Of a stretch of DNA of 64,000 nucleotides, positions 55,441-64,000 are shown in pieces; position 1 is the first letter of the stretch; every line of letters begins with the position of its first letter. The position numbers and the translations under genes were made by a program. Source of the DNA: an uncultured Nocardioides sp. (lineage in GTDB: Bacteria > Actinomycetota > Actinomycetes > Propionibacteriales > Nocardioidaceae); contig NZ_CANKZF010000001.1 in NCBI RefSeq assembly GCF_947488515.1, positions 620,001-684,000 of the forward strand. Reading direction: 5' to 3'. Under the pieces are notes generated by a model, which was not told where the DNA came from, did not search any database, and saw only the letters and a list, made by a program, of their open reading frames with translations.

Positions 55441-56096
55441 CGTTCCTGCGAGCGTCGGACCAGCCACTCCGCCACGGCGAGGTTCAGCACCCACGCGAAC
55501 CCCATCCCCGCGGCCTTGAGGCCACCGCCGGGCTGGTCGACGAAGAGCACCATCGGGCCGAGCACGAGTGCCTGCGTGCCGGCGCCCTGCGCGACGGCGT
55601 ACGACCTCGCCATCCACCGCTGGTGCGTGCGCACGTCGCGGGCGCGGATCGCGGCGAGGCCCAGCACCAGCCCCACCGCCATCAGCGTGCCGAAGACCAG
55701 GCGGAGCCACATCAGGGCGGTGTTGTCGTACGCCGGCAGGCGGCCGGACACCGCCATCACCAACCCGCTCACCGCTGCCGCGAGGCCGGCCGGGACGAGC
55801 ACGCGACCGCTCCACCGGTGCCAGCGCGGTCTGCGCCGGCGGAAGGAGGGCATGAACTGGAAGGCCCCGAGCACGCAGTACGTCGTCGCCCCGAGGATGT
55901 GCACCACGACGGGGACGGGGAGGTCGAAGAAGCGCGCGTTCTCGCTCGTCCGACCCGACGACAGGTCGACCAGGCGCGCGGCGCCGGCAGCCACTGGCAC
56001 GAAGGTGAGGGCCAGCAGGCTCGCGGGGATCCACCACTCGCGGCGGGGACGGGGCGGGGCGTCGGGTCGGTCAGCTCGGGAGACGGTCGTGCTCAT
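55419..56096 (-). CDS. DUF2306-family membrane protein
   Basis: A 225-residue protein with six to seven helices: IPASLLALTFVPVAAGAARL, VVVHILGATTYCVLGAFQFM, VLVPAGLAAAVSGLVMAV, LMWLRLVFGTLMAVGLVLGLAAI and later AAGMGFAWVLNLAVAEWL. Conserved polar residues are His in PVPVVVHILG and RWHRWSG, and HQRWMARSYA. These are typical of DUF2306, a heme-like membrane family of unknown role. The start at 56096 is preferred to 56132 by analogy with other members. It overlaps the response regulator gene end by 22 bp. Confidence 0.85.
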   Translation of the reverse strand: MSTTVSRADRPDAPPRPRREWWIPASLLALTFVPVAAGAARLVDLSSGRTSENARFFDLPVPVVVHILGATTYCVLGAFQFMPSFRRRRPRWHRWSGRVLVPAGLAAAVSGLVMAVSGRLPAYDNTALMWLRLVFGTLMAVGLVLGLAAIRARDVRTHQRWMARSYAVAQGAGTQALVLGPMVLFVDQPGGGLKAAGMGFAWVLNLAVAEWLVRRSQERQSSRRV

Positions 56097-56153
56097 GCCG
56101 ACGAGCCTCGCGGCGCGGGGCGTACGACGCATCGGCCCGCGGGCCGCAGCAGG

Positions 56154-58040
56154 TCAGCCGATCGGCCGAGGCGCCGCCTGCGACGACTCGAGTGCCGTGA
56201 TCAGGGTCAGCGCGTCGTGGGGCCCGATGTGGCGCGTCTCGCCGATGAAGAAGGTCGGGGTGCCCCGCACCCCGCTCTCCTCGGCCGACGCGACGTCGTG
56301 GGCGACGTGGCGCGCCAGGTCGTCGTCGTCGATGTCGCGCAGGAACTGCTCCACGTCGAGGTCGAGCCCGGCGGCGTAGCCGACGAGGTCCTCCAGCTCG
56401 AGCTCGTCCTGGTGGGCGAAGAGCACGTCGTGCATGTCCCAGTAGTGGCCCTGCCGTGCCGCCGCCTCGGCACCCAGCGCGGCCAGCTCGGCGTGCGGGT
56501 GGACCGGCAGGGGCAGGTGGCGGGTGACGTAGCGCAGCCGGTCGCCGAAGTGCGCGCGCAGCTCCTTGCCGACCCCGCTCACGCGGGCGCAGAAGGGGCA
56601 CTCGAAGTCGAGGTACTCGACCAGCGTCAGCGGCGCGTCGACCGGTCCGGTGATGTGGTCGCGCGCCGGGTCGACCGGCCGGCTGAGGTGCGTCGGGAGG
56701 GCCGCGTCACGCTGGCCGAGGAAGCGGGCGGCGAAGCGGAAGGCGAGCCAGCCGGCGAGGCTCGCGAGTGCGGCGGCCACCAGGACCCCCACGCGCGCCT
56801 GGTCCTGCAGCCGCGACGACTCGAAGGCGAGGCTGATGATGAGCAACGACACCGTGAAGCCGATGCCGGAGAGCGCACCGCCGGCCAGGGTGTGGCCCAG
56901 ACCGACGCCCTGCGGCAGCCGCCCCCAGCCGAGGCGCACGCTCGCCCACGCGCCGGCGAAGATGCCGAGCGCCTTGCCGACGACGAGGCCGAGCACGATG
57001 CCCCACATCAGGCGCGACGCGAACGCGTCGCCGAGCACGCCGTCGCGCAGGTCCACGCCGGCGTTGGCCAGCGCGAAGACGGGTACGACGACGTGGCTGG
57101 TCGGGGAGTGCAGCGCCTCCTGCAGCCGCTCGTTGACGGAGATGGCCCGGGTCAGCGACCGGCGCGCCGCCCGCTGCACGCCCGGCATCGGCGACTGCCG
57201 GAACGCGCGGAAGCTGCGCGCCGCGTCCTCGACGTCGGACCGCCGCGGGTCGAGGGCGGGGACCAGCAGGCCGCTCAGCATGCCGGCGATCGAGGCGTGC
57301 ACGCCGGACTCCAGGGTGGCGAACCACAGCACCAGCACGACCAGCACGTAGGGCGCCGCCTGCCAGACGCCCGCCCGGCCGAGACCGACCAGCACGAGCA
57401 GGCAGAGGGCGGCGACGGCCAGGGCCACGAGGGACAGCTCGTCGGAGTAGACGACGCCGATCACGCTGACGGCGACGATGTCGTCGATGACGGTGAGCGT
57501 CAGCAGGAAGATCCGCAGCTGGGTGGAGACCGCCGGGCCGACCAGCGCCATCACGCCGAGCAGGAACGCGGTGTCGGTGCCGATGACCGCACCCCACCCG
57601 GCCGCCGCCTCGCCGGAGGGGTTGAGCGCCAGGAAGATCGCCGCCGGCACGAGCATGCCCATGACGCCCGCGACCAGCGGCACCACCACGCGGCTGCGGT
57701 CGACGAGCTCGCCGATGGCGAACTCCTTGCGGACCTCGAGGCCGATGACGAAGAAGAACACGACCATCAGGCCGTCGTTGATCCAGTGGTGCAGGTCCAT
57801 CGTCAGGCCGCCGTCACCGAACCTGATCGACACCTCCGTGTGCCACAGGTCGACGTAGGACTGTGACCACGGCGAGTTGGCCCACACCAGCGCGATCAGC
57901 GCCGCCATGACGAGCATGCCGGCGGAGCCGGACTCGGTGCGGATGAAGTCGCGCAGCGAGCGCGAGCTCTGCGCCTCGAACGCCGCGGCTCCCCGGCAGG
58001 AGGACTGGTCCGGGTCCGGGTTCGCCTGGTCCGTGCTCAC
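56154..58040 (-). CDS. nhaA: NhaA Na+/H+ antiporter fused to a DsbA-like thioredoxin domain
   Basis: A 628-residue fusion. Residues 30-430 are NhaA with the ion-binding Asp pair in [20 protein letters not shown], the [14 protein letters not shown] segment and [21 protein letters not shown]. Residues 455-620 are a thioredoxin-fold domain with active site FECPFCARV and cis-Pro in RGTPTFFIG, placed after the last helix. This fusion is known in actinobacteria; the thioredoxin part probably faces the cytosol or outside depending on topology, and its partner is unknown. The GTG overlaps the ilvE stop (GTGA). Confidence 0.95.
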   Translation of the reverse strand: MSTDQANPDPDQSSCRGAAAFEAQSSRSLRDFIRTESGSAGMLVMAALIALVWANSPWSQSYVDLWHTEVSIRFGDGGLTMDLHHWINDGLMVVFFFVIGLEVRKEFAIGELVDRSRVVVPLVAGVMGMLVPAAIFLALNPSGEAAAGWGAVIGTDTAFLLGVMALVGPAVSTQLRIFLLTLTVIDDIVAVSVIGVVYSDELSLVALAVAALCLLVLVGLGRAGVWQAAPYVLVVLVLWFATLESGVHASIAGMLSGLLVPALDPRRSDVEDAARSFRAFRQSPMPGVQRAARRSLTRAISVNERLQEALHSPTSHVVVPVFALANAGVDLRDGVLGDAFASRLMWGIVLGLVVGKALGIFAGAWASVRLGWGRLPQGVGLGHTLAGGALSGIGFTVSLLIISLAFESSRLQDQARVGVLVAAALASLAGWLAFRFAARFLGQRDAALPTHLSRPVDPARDHITGPVDAPLTLVEYLDFECPFCARVSGVGKELRAHFGDRLRYVTRHLPLPVHPHAELAALGAEAAARQGHYWDMHDVLFAHQDELELEDLVGYAAGLDLDVEQFLRDIDDDDLARHVAHDVASAEESGVRGTPTFFIGETRHIGPHDALTLITALESSQAAPRPIG

Positions 58041-59116
58041 ACGACGCGGTGCATCCAGCCGAAGGTGTCCTCCGCGCGGCCGAACTGCATCCCGACGAGC
58101 GCCTCCCGGATCTGCATGGTCAGCTCGGTGCTGGACGGCGCGGGCGTGACGCCCTCGGGCGAGCGGAGCTCACCGACGGGGGTGACGACCGCGGCGGTGC
58201 CGCACGCGAAGACCTCGGTGATCTCACCGGAGGCAACGCCGTCGCGCCACTCGTCGATGGAGACCTTGCGCTCCTCGACGGCGTGGCCGAGCTTGCCGGC
58301 GAGCTCGATGATCGAGGCGCGGGTGATGCCCTCGAGGATGGTGCCGGTCTCGGGGGTGACGACGCGGCCGTCGGCGTGGACGAAGAAGAGGTTCATCCCG
58401 CCGAGCTCCTCGATGTAGCGGAACTCCTGGTCGTCGAGGAACACGACCTGGTCGCAGCCCTGCTCGATCGCCTCGCGCTGGGCGGCGAGGGACGCGGCAT
58501 AGTTGCCGCCGGTCTTGGCCGCGCCCATGCCGCCGCGACCGGCGCGGGTGAAGGTCTCCGACAGCCAGAGGTTGACCGGCTTGATGCCGCCCTTGAAGTA
58601 GGCGCCCGCCGGCGACGCGATCACCATGAAGGTGACGTGCTGGGCCGGCCGGACGCCGAGGAACGTCTCGGAGGCGAACATGAACGGGCGCAGGTAGAGC
58701 GACTTCTCGCCACCGCCGGAGTTGTCCGGCACCCACCGCTGGTCGACCTCGACCAGCGCGTCGACGTAGGCGACGAAGTCCTCGACGGGCAGCTCGGGGA
58801 AGGCCAGCCGCTGCGACGAGCGCACCATGCGGGCGGCGTTCTGCTCGGGACGGAAGGTCCACACCGACCCGTCGTCGTGCCGGTAGGCCTTCATCCCCTC
58901 GAAGGTCTCCTGCGCGTAGTGCAGCACCGCCGTCGCCGGGTCGAGCGTCAACGGACCGTAGGGCTGGATCCGGGCGTCGTGCCACCCCGCGTCGGGCGTC
59001 CACTCGACCAGCAGCATGTGGTCGGTGAAGTGCTGACCGAACCCGGGGTTCGCGTGGATCTCCTCGAGCCGGGCGAGGTCGACGGGCGTGGGGTTGGCGG
59101 TGGTGCTGATCTGCAT
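58037..59116 (-). CDS. ilvE: branched-chain amino acid aminotransferase
   Basis: A 359-residue fold-type IV PLP enzyme that makes the last step of Leu, Ile and Val synthesis. Conserved stretches are [48 protein letters not shown], the PLP-Lys in [15 protein letters not shown], and the C-terminal [15 protein letters not shown]. It lies 34 bp downstream of leuB and is coupled to nhaA by GTGA. ATG start; length is standard for the actinobacterial enzyme. Confidence 0.97.
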   Translation of the reverse strand: MQISTTANPTPVDLARLEEIHANPGFGQHFTDHMLLVEWTPDAGWHDARIQPYGPLTLDPATAVLHYAQETFEGMKAYRHDDGSVWTFRPEQNAARMVRSSQRLAFPELPVEDFVAYVDALVEVDQRWVPDNSGGGEKSLYLRPFMFASETFLGVRPAQHVTFMVIASPAGAYFKGGIKPVNLWLSETFTRAGRGGMGAAKTGGNYAASLAAQREAIEQGCDQVVFLDDQEFRYIEELGGMNLFFVHADGRVVTPETGTILEGITRASIIELAGKLGHAVEERKVSIDEWRDGVASGEITEVFACGTAAVVTPVGELRSPEGVTPAPSSTELTMQIREALVGMQFGRAEDTFGWMHRVV

Positions 59117-59150
59117 GGGGTCAACCTATTCCAGAGGCCCGGAGGGGCGC

Positions 59151-60239
59151 TCAGAGACGGGCGGCGATGGCGTCCCCGACCTCGCTCGTACGACGACTCG
59201 TGCCGGGGTCGCGCTCGGTGAGGTCGGCCAGGACGGCCGCCTCGATCGCGGCGGCCGCCTCGGCGTGGCCGAGGTGGTCGAGCAGGAGCGCGCCGGAGAG
59301 GATCGCGGCGGTCGGGTCGGCCTTCTGCTGCCCGGCGATGTCGGGGGCGGAGCCGTGGACGGGCTCGAACATGGACGGGGCCGTCCGGTCGGGGTTGACG
59401 TTCCCGGAGGCGGCCAGCCCGATGCCACCGGTGATGGCGGCGGCGAGGTCGGTGATGATGTCGCCGAAGAGGTTGTCGGTGACGATCACGTCGAATCGGG
59501 CGGGGTCGGTGGCCATGAAGATCATGGCCGCGTCGATGTGGATGTAGTCGGTCGTGACGTCAGGGAACTCCGACGCCACCTGCTCGAACAGGCGCCACCA
59601 GAGGGAGCCGGCGTTCACCAGGACGTTGGTCTTGTGGACCAGCGTGAGCTTCCTGCGCGGTCGCTTCTGCGCCCGGGCGAAGGCGTCCCGGACCACGCGC
59701 TCGACGCCGTACGCGGTGTTGACCGACACCTCGGTCGCGATCTCGGCCGGGGTGCCGACCCGGAGCGCGCCGCCGTTGCCCGTGTAGGGACCCTCGGTGC
59801 CCTCGCGCACCACCACGAAGTCGACCTCGCCCTTGTCCAGGACGTGCCCGGCGAGCGGCGAGACCGAGCCCGGGAAGAGGCGCGAGGGGCGCAGGTTGAC
59901 GTAGTGGTCGAGCTCGAAGCGCAGCTTGAGGAGCAGGCCGCGCTCGAGGATGCCGGGAGGCAGGTTCGGGTCGTTGGGCTTGCCGCCGACGGCACCGAGC
60001 AGGATCGCGTCGTGCTCGCGGATCTCCGCGAGCACCGAGTCGGGCAGCACCTCGCCGGTCGCGAGGTAGCGCTCGGCGCCGAGGTCGTAGCGCGTCGACT
60101 CGAACTTCACCGGCGAGGCGACCTCGAGGACCTTGAGGGCCTCGGCGGTCACCTCGGGGCCGATGCCGTCGCCGGGGATGACGGCGAGGGTAGGGCTCCC
60201 GGTGTCGCGGGCGGCGGCGGTCTGGTCGGTGTCAGGCAT
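59151..60239 (-). CDS. leuB: 3-isopropylmalate dehydrogenase
   Basis: A 362-residue NAD-dependent beta-decarboxylating dehydrogenase of leucine synthesis. It has [18 protein letters not shown], the substrate-binding LRPSRLFPG region, [15 protein letters not shown], the catalytic Tyr/Lys regions ([24 protein letters not shown]) and the metal Asp stretch [21 protein letters not shown]. The ATG at 60239 has no recognisable ribosome site of its own. A 46-codon ORF ends 10 bp upstream, so coupled or leader-dependent translation is likely. It heads leuB-ilvE-nhaA. Confidence 0.97.
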   Translation of the reverse strand: MPDTDQTAAARDTGSPTLAVIPGDGIGPEVTAEALKVLEVASPVKFESTRYDLGAERYLATGEVLPDSVLAEIREHDAILLGAVGGKPNDPNLPPGILERGLLLKLRFELDHYVNLRPSRLFPGSVSPLAGHVLDKGEVDFVVVREGTEGPYTGNGGALRVGTPAEIATEVSVNTAYGVERVVRDAFARAQKRPRRKLTLVHKTNVLVNAGSLWWRLFEQVASEFPDVTTDYIHIDAAMIFMATDPARFDVIVTDNLFGDIITDLAAAITGGIGLAASGNVNPDRTAPSMFEPVHGSAPDIAGQQKADPTAAILSGALLLDHLGHAEAAAAIEAAVLADLTERDPGTSRRTSEVGDAIAARL

Positions 60240-60249
60240 GCCGCGAACG

Positions 60250-60390
60250 TTAGTTGTCGTCCGGACGCTGGCCGCCGCCGTCTCGCAGGTCAAGCGCGGT
60301 CTGGACGGCGACCGTCGTGTTCTCCGCGCTGCGGGGGTTCTCGGGGTCGTGGGCCGCGGGGCCCCAGGTGTCGGGATACATCTGGTACAT
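60250..60390 (-). CDS. 46-residue small protein upstream of leuB
   Basis: ATG at 60390 follows an AGGAG ribosome site by 9 nt and opens a 46-codon frame with strong G/C third positions. It encodes [20 protein letters not shown], then an SAENTTVAV stretch and an acidic end, GQRPDDN. The frame ends 10 bp before leuB. The Tyr/Met/Pro-rich start looks like a real small protein; I know no family for it. It may be a coupling ORF for leuB. It has no membrane or signal segment. Confidence 0.6.
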   Translation of the reverse strand: MYQMYPDTWGPAAHDPENPRSAENTTVAVQTALDLRDGGGQRPDDN

Positions 60391-60813
60391 CGATCTCACT
60401 CCTACGTACGTGACGGTGGGTGAGCCCGAAGCCGCCGACACCGCGGCGGGTAGGGAAGCAGGACGGCGGGGATCGCCCGGGCCCGGCTGCCGGCCGACGA
60501 GCGTGCGGGTCGCGCAGGACTGCGGAGGACCCGCCGCGAAGGCGGTGGCTTCGAGCTCTGCCGAGCAGACGCTCGGCGAGAGGGGCGAAAGGCCGGGTGG
60601 CGGAACCTCGTCAACGCCGAACACCGCGACGAGGTGGCCCTTCTGTCAGGCCTCGCCGCGGCGGTCGATAAGTACGAAGACGCTCCGCATGGTGGGACGA
60701 CTGTACGACTGCCGGACGGGCCGCCGCACGCGGTTTCGCCGAACGTGTCAGATCGTGAGATGTCGGCCCGTCCAGTGGGATCGCGCGCGAGGAGTGACAG
60801 ACTCGGCGACCTC
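60391..60813. promoter_or_regulatory. leader/promoter region between leuB unit and methyltransferase
   Basis: This 423-bp region has no full gene. On the minus strand it holds a candidate TACAGT -10 element (60700-60705), a 14-codon leader-like ORF (60646-60690) and several stems: ACCTCGTC/GACGAGGT (60605-60635), GCCGAGC/GCTCGGC, and CCGCC/GGCGG. The layout resembles an amino acid-responsive leader for leuB, but there is no U-tract terminator. The plus-strand methyltransferase promoter should lie near 60750-60800, where I see no clear consensus. Confidence 0.45.
60646..60690 (-). CDS. candidate leuB leader peptide rich in Val/Leu/Ile
   Basis: A 14-residue ORF, MRSVFVLIDRRGEA, starts 3 nt downstream of where a TACAGT -10 box would place the transcript start, so it would be translated nearly leaderless. 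The V-F-V-L-I run gives consecutive branched-chain codons, including CTT and ATC. An 8-bp inverted repeat begins about 10 nt after the stop. This suits ribosome-mediated control of leuB but could be chance. Confidence 0.4.
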   Translation of the reverse strand: MRSVFVLIDRRGEA

Positions 60814-61380
60814 ATGTCTGCTCCTCCGGAACTCCCCGAGATCGTCCAGCGCGCGTTCGACGTCTGCCGCCAGGCCGGCTACGTCGCGTTCTGCCGCAAC
60901 GAGACCGGTCGCCTCCTCGCCACCCTCGCCGCGACCAGGGGCGGCACCATGGCCGAGTTCGGCACCGGCTGCGGGGTCGGCACCGCCTGGCTGCGCAGCG
61001 GCGTGCGCAACGGGGCGCGGATCCTCACCGCCGAGCTCGACGAGTCGCTGGCCGGTGCCGCGTCCAAGATCTTCGACGACGACGCCAAGGTCGAGGTGCT
61101 CGCCGCCGACTGGAGCGTGCTGCGCGAGCACGGCCCCTTCTCCCTGCTGTTCCTCGACTCCGGCACCCCGTCCGAGGTGGGCGTCGACGCCGTCATCGAC
61201 CTCGTCGAGCCCGGCGGCATCGTGGTGCTCGACGACTTCGCGCCGTGCGAGTCGTGGCCGCCGATCACCTACGGGCGCGTCGACACGCTGCGCGAGCAGT
61301 GGCTCACCGACGAGCGGTTCACCGCGGTCGAGGTGATGGTGGCCGCCGACGCGTCCGCCGTCATCGCCACCCGGCGCTGA
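60814..61380 (+). CDS. class I SAM-dependent O-methyltransferase
   Basis: A 188-residue cytosolic methyltransferase of the O-methyltransferase (caffeoyl-CoA/catechol) fold. The SAM-binding motif I is MAEFGTGCGVGTAWLRSGV, the acidic loop is ILTAELDE, and motif IV reads FSLLFLDSGTPSE followed by GGIVVLDDFAP. The start at 60814 places motif I at the usual depth; a distant GAGGAG at about 60790 is the only purine-rich site. Small-molecule acceptor unknown. It is followed after 20 bp by the broken gamma-glutamyltransferase gene. Confidence 0.88.
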   Translation: MSAPPELPEIVQRAFDVCRQAGYVAFCRNETGRLLATLAATRGGTMAEFGTGCGVGTAWLRSGVRNGARILTAELDESLAGAASKIFDDDAKVEVLAADWSVLREHGPFSLLFLDSGTPSEVGVDAVIDLVEPGGIVVLDDFAPCESWPPITYGRVDTLREQWLTDERFTAVEVMVAADASAVIATRR

Positions 61381-61400
61381 GCACCGGCCACCGGTCCCCC

Positions 61401-62905
61401 GTGAGACCCCTCGCCGTCGCGGCCCCGAGCCACGAGGCCGCGGACGCCGCCGAGGCGGTCGCCCGCGCGGGTGGCTCCGCCGTGGACGCTGCGATCGCGG
61501 CTGCGCTGGTGGCGATGGTCACCGAGGTCGGACTCGTCTCGCTCAGCTCCGGCGGCTTCGTCACCGTGCAACCTGCCACCGGTTCGGCGTACACCGTGGA
61601 CGGGTGGATGGACCGGCCCGGCGTCGGGCGTGGCCCGGGCGCGCCCCCACCCGAGACGTGGGACGTCTCGACGGAGTACGGCGGCGGGGTGGAGATCACG
61701 ATCGGCGCGGGGTCGGTGGCGACGCACGGCTCCCTCGCCGCCTTCGGCGAGGCGCACGCGCGCGACGGGCGCCTCCCCTGGGCCGAGCTCGTCGCCCCGG
61801 CCGTCGACGTCGCGCGGGGCGGCTTCGCCCTGGGCTCGGCGTCGCGCTACTACCTCCGCCACGTGCACGAGTCGATCTTCGGGTGGGACCCGGCGAGCCA
61901 CGCGGCGCTGCACGATGCGGCTGGTCGGCTCACCGAGGACCGGGTCGTCGTGGCCGACCTCGCGGCGACCCTGGAGCACATCGCCACCGACGGCCCGCGA
62001 GCCCTCCACGAGGGCGACCTCGCCGACGCGATCGCGGCCGACGTCGGTGCCCGCGGCGGCCTGCTCGGGCGCGCCGACCTGGCGGCGTACGCTCCCGTCG
62101 TCCGCGAGCCCCTGACCACCCGCGTCGCCGGCTGGAGCCTGGCGACGACGACGCCCCCGTCGGTGGGCGGCGTGGTCCTCGCGGCCATGATGCGGCTCCT
62201 CGAGGATCGACCGCGGGGGCTGTGGGACGCCGACGACGTCGAGCACCTGGTCCGGGTGCAGCGCGCGGTCCTCGGCCACCGGCGCGGGTCCTGGAGGTCG
62301 CCCCCGATCTCCCGGCCGCGTCGCGCGCGTGGCTCGACCGGGTCGACGCCGACCACCGGGCCGTCCTCGAGTCGGGCTCGACGGCGCACGTGTCGGTCAC
62401 CGACGCCGACGGCGCGGCGTGCTCGCTCACGGTGTCGTCGGGCTACGGCTCCGGCATGATCGCCGCCGGCACCGGCATCTGGCTCAACAACTGCCTCGGC
62501 GAGCAGGAGCTCAACCCTCCCGGCCGCGCCGTGGCGCCGGGCTCACGCCTGCTGTCCAACATGGCGCCGGTGGTCGGGCGCCACGACGACGGATCGACCC
62601 TGGCGATCGGCTCGCCGGGAGCCGACCGCATCACGACGGCGGTCGTCAGCGCCCTGGCCGGGTTCGTCAACGGCGGTCTCGACCTCGACGACGCCGTGGC
62701 CCATCCCCGGGTGCACGTCCACCGGGCCGGCCTGCCGGACGAGGAGGTGCGCCGCGAGGAGGGCCTGTCGATGTACTTCGGCGGCGTCGGCGCCGCCCTG
62801 ACCCGGGCCGACGGATCCCTCGAGGCCGTCGCCGACCCGCGCCGCGACGGCGAGGCGCGGGTGGTCGGGGTCAGCCCTCGCCCGGGGCCATCAGGTCGAC
62901 GGTGA
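61401..62905 (+). pseudogene. gamma-glutamyltransferase broken by a -1 frameshift
   Basis: The N-terminal half (from GTG 61401; VRPLAVAAPSHEAADAAEAVARAGGSAVDAAIAAALVAMVTE, GGGFVTVQ-like segment) runs in one frame to about 62280. The C-terminal half, with the nucleophile Thr (62381-62383, in SGSTAHVSVTDADGAACSLT) and GGVGAALTRADGSLEAVADPRRDGEA, continues in another. The junction is VLGHR to ARVLEVAPDLP, so one base is missing near 62280-62290 in a GC-rich stretch. Restored, it would have about 501 residues with no signal peptide. It may be a true mutation, a sequencing error or, less likely, programmed shifting. Its end overlaps the convergent yczE-like gene by 35 bp. Confidence 0.85.
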
Positions 62906-63554
62906 ACCACGGCAGCATCAGCTGGGTGAGCGGACCGATCGCCAGCGCGTAGACCACGGTCCCGACGCCCAGGACGCCACCGAGCAGCAGGCCGATGACG
63001 ACCACGGCCACCTCGAGGCCGGTGCGGACGAGCCTCAGCGAGAGCCCGGTGCGCCGCGCCAGGCCGGTCATCAGGCCGTCGCGCGGCCCGCGGCCGAGCT
63101 GTGCGCCGATGTAGAGCGCGCTGGCCAGCCCGCAGAGCAGGACGCCGCCGACCATCAGGCCGAGCCGCCCCGCCATCGCCTCCGGGCGGTCGAGGACCGC
63201 CAGTGTCGCGTCGGCGGAGAGGCCCACGACGATCGCGTTGCTGATCGTGCCGAGCCCCGGCATCTCCCGCAGCGGGATCCACAGCACCAGCACCACGAAG
63301 CTGAACAGCACGACGGCCTGGCCGAGGGTCATCGGGACGTGGCGGATGAAGCCGGAGTGCAGCACGTCCCACGGCGCGAGGCCGAGGGCGCCGCGGACCA
63401 TCAGCGCCAGCGAGACGCCGTACAGGAAGAGACCGACGTAGAGCTGCGGCAGGCGCCGCGCCAGGCGTCCGGCACGCAGCTGGGCGACAGGTCCCAGGTC
63501 GACGAGGACGCCGCGGGGGGCGTGGACGGTTCCGGTGGGGGTCGTGCTGGTCAT
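62871..63554 (-). CDS. YczE/YyaS/YitT-family membrane protein
   Basis: A 227-residue integral membrane protein with five to six helices: LYVGLFLYGVSLALMVRG, GQAVVLFSFVVLVLWIPL, GLMVGGVLLCGLASALYIGAQLG, LEVAVVVIGLLLGGVLGVGTVVYALAIGPL. The conserved segments LGLAPWDVLHSGF and LGRGPRDGLMTGLARRTGLSLRLVR define the YczE group. It is divergent from a MocR-type regulator, the usual partner of yczE, which suggests a role in transport or sensing of a B6-related or amino compound. ATG at 63554. Confidence 0.9.
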   Translation of the reverse strand: MTSTTPTGTVHAPRGVLVDLGPVAQLRAGRLARRLPQLYVGLFLYGVSLALMVRGALGLAPWDVLHSGFIRHVPMTLGQAVVLFSFVVLVLWIPLREMPGLGTISNAIVVGLSADATLAVLDRPEAMAGRLGLMVGGVLLCGLASALYIGAQLGRGPRDGLMTGLARRTGLSLRLVRTGLEVAVVVIGLLLGGVLGVGTVVYALAIGPLTQLMLPWFTVDLMAPGEG

Positions 63555-63616
63555 GACCCCATCCTGATCCTCAAGTGGCCTTGTCCGACATAGCCAATGA
63601 TGGAACAGTGGCCTGC

Positions 63617-64000
63617 ATGAACCGCATCGTCAGCGCGCAGCGCGTAGCCACCCTCGTCGGCGACTTCCCGCGCTCCCCCGCCTACCTCGGCCTCGCCGAG
63701 AGCCTGCGCGTGCTCATCGGCGACGGCCGGATCGGCATCGAGGTGCGGTTGCCCAGCGAGCGCGACCTCACCACCGCCCTCGACGTCTCGCGCACCACCG
63801 TGACCCGTGCCTACGAGGTGCTGCGGGAGTCGGGGTACGCCGAGGCGCGCCGCGGGTCCGGCACGTTCACCACCGTGCCGGGCGGGCAGCGCCGCGCGCA
63901 CGACCGGTCGCTGATGCCGGGCACCGGCGGCGAGGACGTCATCGACCTCAACTGCGCGGCGCACTCCGCACCGCCCGGCCTCGTCGAGGCCTACCAGCGC
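63617..64000 (+). CDS. MocR-type (GntR-HTH/PLP-aminotransferase) regulator, 3' end outside the window
   Basis: The first 128 residues are present. They form a GntR winged HTH (YLGLAESLRVLIGDGRIGIEVRLPSERDLTTALDVSRTTVTRAYEVLRESGYAEARRGSGTF region), followed by the start of a fold-type I aminotransferase-like domain (DVIDLNCAAHSAPPGLVEAYQR). MocR proteins bind PLP as a sensing cofactor. The gap to the divergent YczE gene is 62 bp, with the short direct repeat AGTGGCCT at about 63575 and 63607. ATG 63617 or, in frame, GTG 63608 could start it. Confidence 0.9.
   Translation, partial: MNRIVSAQRVATLVGDFPRSPAYLGLAESLRVLIGDGRIGIEVRLPSERDLTTALDVSRTTVTRAYEVLRESGYAEARRGSGTFTTVPGGQRRAHDRSLMPGTGGEDVIDLNCAAHSAPPGLVEAYQR

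Noticed and set aside
61401..62905. Programmed -1 frameshift in the gamma-glutamyltransferase gene
   Set aside because: No slippery heptamer followed by a pseudoknot is visible at 62270-62300; mutation or sequence error is simpler.

Overview
The window is high-GC DNA from an actinobacterium, most likely Nocardioides or a close relative (inference). The reasons are strong G/C third-position codon bias, frequent GTG starts, an NdgR-type IclR regulator, an EcfT/BioY biotin transporter, a DUF5709 protein, an NhaA-thioredoxin fusion, a YczE/MocR pair, and tightly coupled ATGA/GTGA gene overlaps. There are no insertion sequences, prophages or CRISPR arrays. The window looks like chromosomal backbone with a few metabolic cassettes.

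Layout. 1-3.2 kb: the 3' part of ndgR, a five-copy 73-bp tandem array of hairpins, a maleylpyruvate-isomerase-like protein and adenosine deaminase. 2.7-4.7 kb: a DNA alkylation-repair pair (Ogt and Ada-AlkA). 4.8-10.7 kb: a tricarboxylate transport module with a CitAB-like two-component system divergent from tctC-tctB-tctA-usp. 10.7-13.5 kb: a CopC-like protein, a myo-inositol-phosphate synthase homologue and a TIM-barrel sugar isomerase. 13.8-20.3 kb: one giant secreted multidomain protein (ThuA, sugar dehydrogenase propeller, PKD, CBM and concanavalin-like modules). 20.4-29.5 kb: a complete xylose cassette (xylA, oxidoreductase, ABC transporter, ROK repressor, xylB) with a near-perfect XylR-type operator. 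29.5-33.2 kb: tRNA-Glu, tRNA-Gln, a CPBP protease, gltX and an FAH-family hydrolase. 33.2-37.3 kb: a PLP decarboxylase and several little-characterised genes.

37.3-40 kb: a BioQ-like TetR regulator divergent from bioY-bioM-bioN, with a TGAAC-N3-GTTCA operator between them. 40-45.4 kb: an amidase, an FMN reductase/TetR pair sharing a 20-bp palindrome, a DUF305 lipoprotein and an LVIVD-repeat secreted protein. 45.5-47.2 kb: citramalate synthase preceded by a leader peptide with three consecutive Ile codons and an intrinsic terminator, which is a probable attenuator. 47.3-52.9 kb: secreted and ATP-grasp proteins, an M43 metalloprotease, a DUF5709 protein and a membrane Ser/Thr kinase. 53-55.4 kb: a DksA-like protein, three more hairpin elements of the family seen at 0.7-1.0 kb, and a NarL-type two-component system. 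55.4-60.7 kb: leuB-ilvE-nhaA with a possible second branched-chain leader region. 60.8-64 kb: an O-methyltransferase, a frameshifted gamma-glutamyltransferase, and YczE divergent from a MocR regulator cut by the window edge.

The most novel signals are two. First, a family of 53-bp hairpins at two loci keeps an identical outer stem and a conserved C-C mismatch while the inner stems differ in sequence but remain complementary. Second, there are leader-peptide regions in front of the branched-chain amino acid genes cimA (strong) and leuB (tentative). ndgR, cimA, ilvE and leuB tie both ends of the window to Leu/Ile/Val synthesis.
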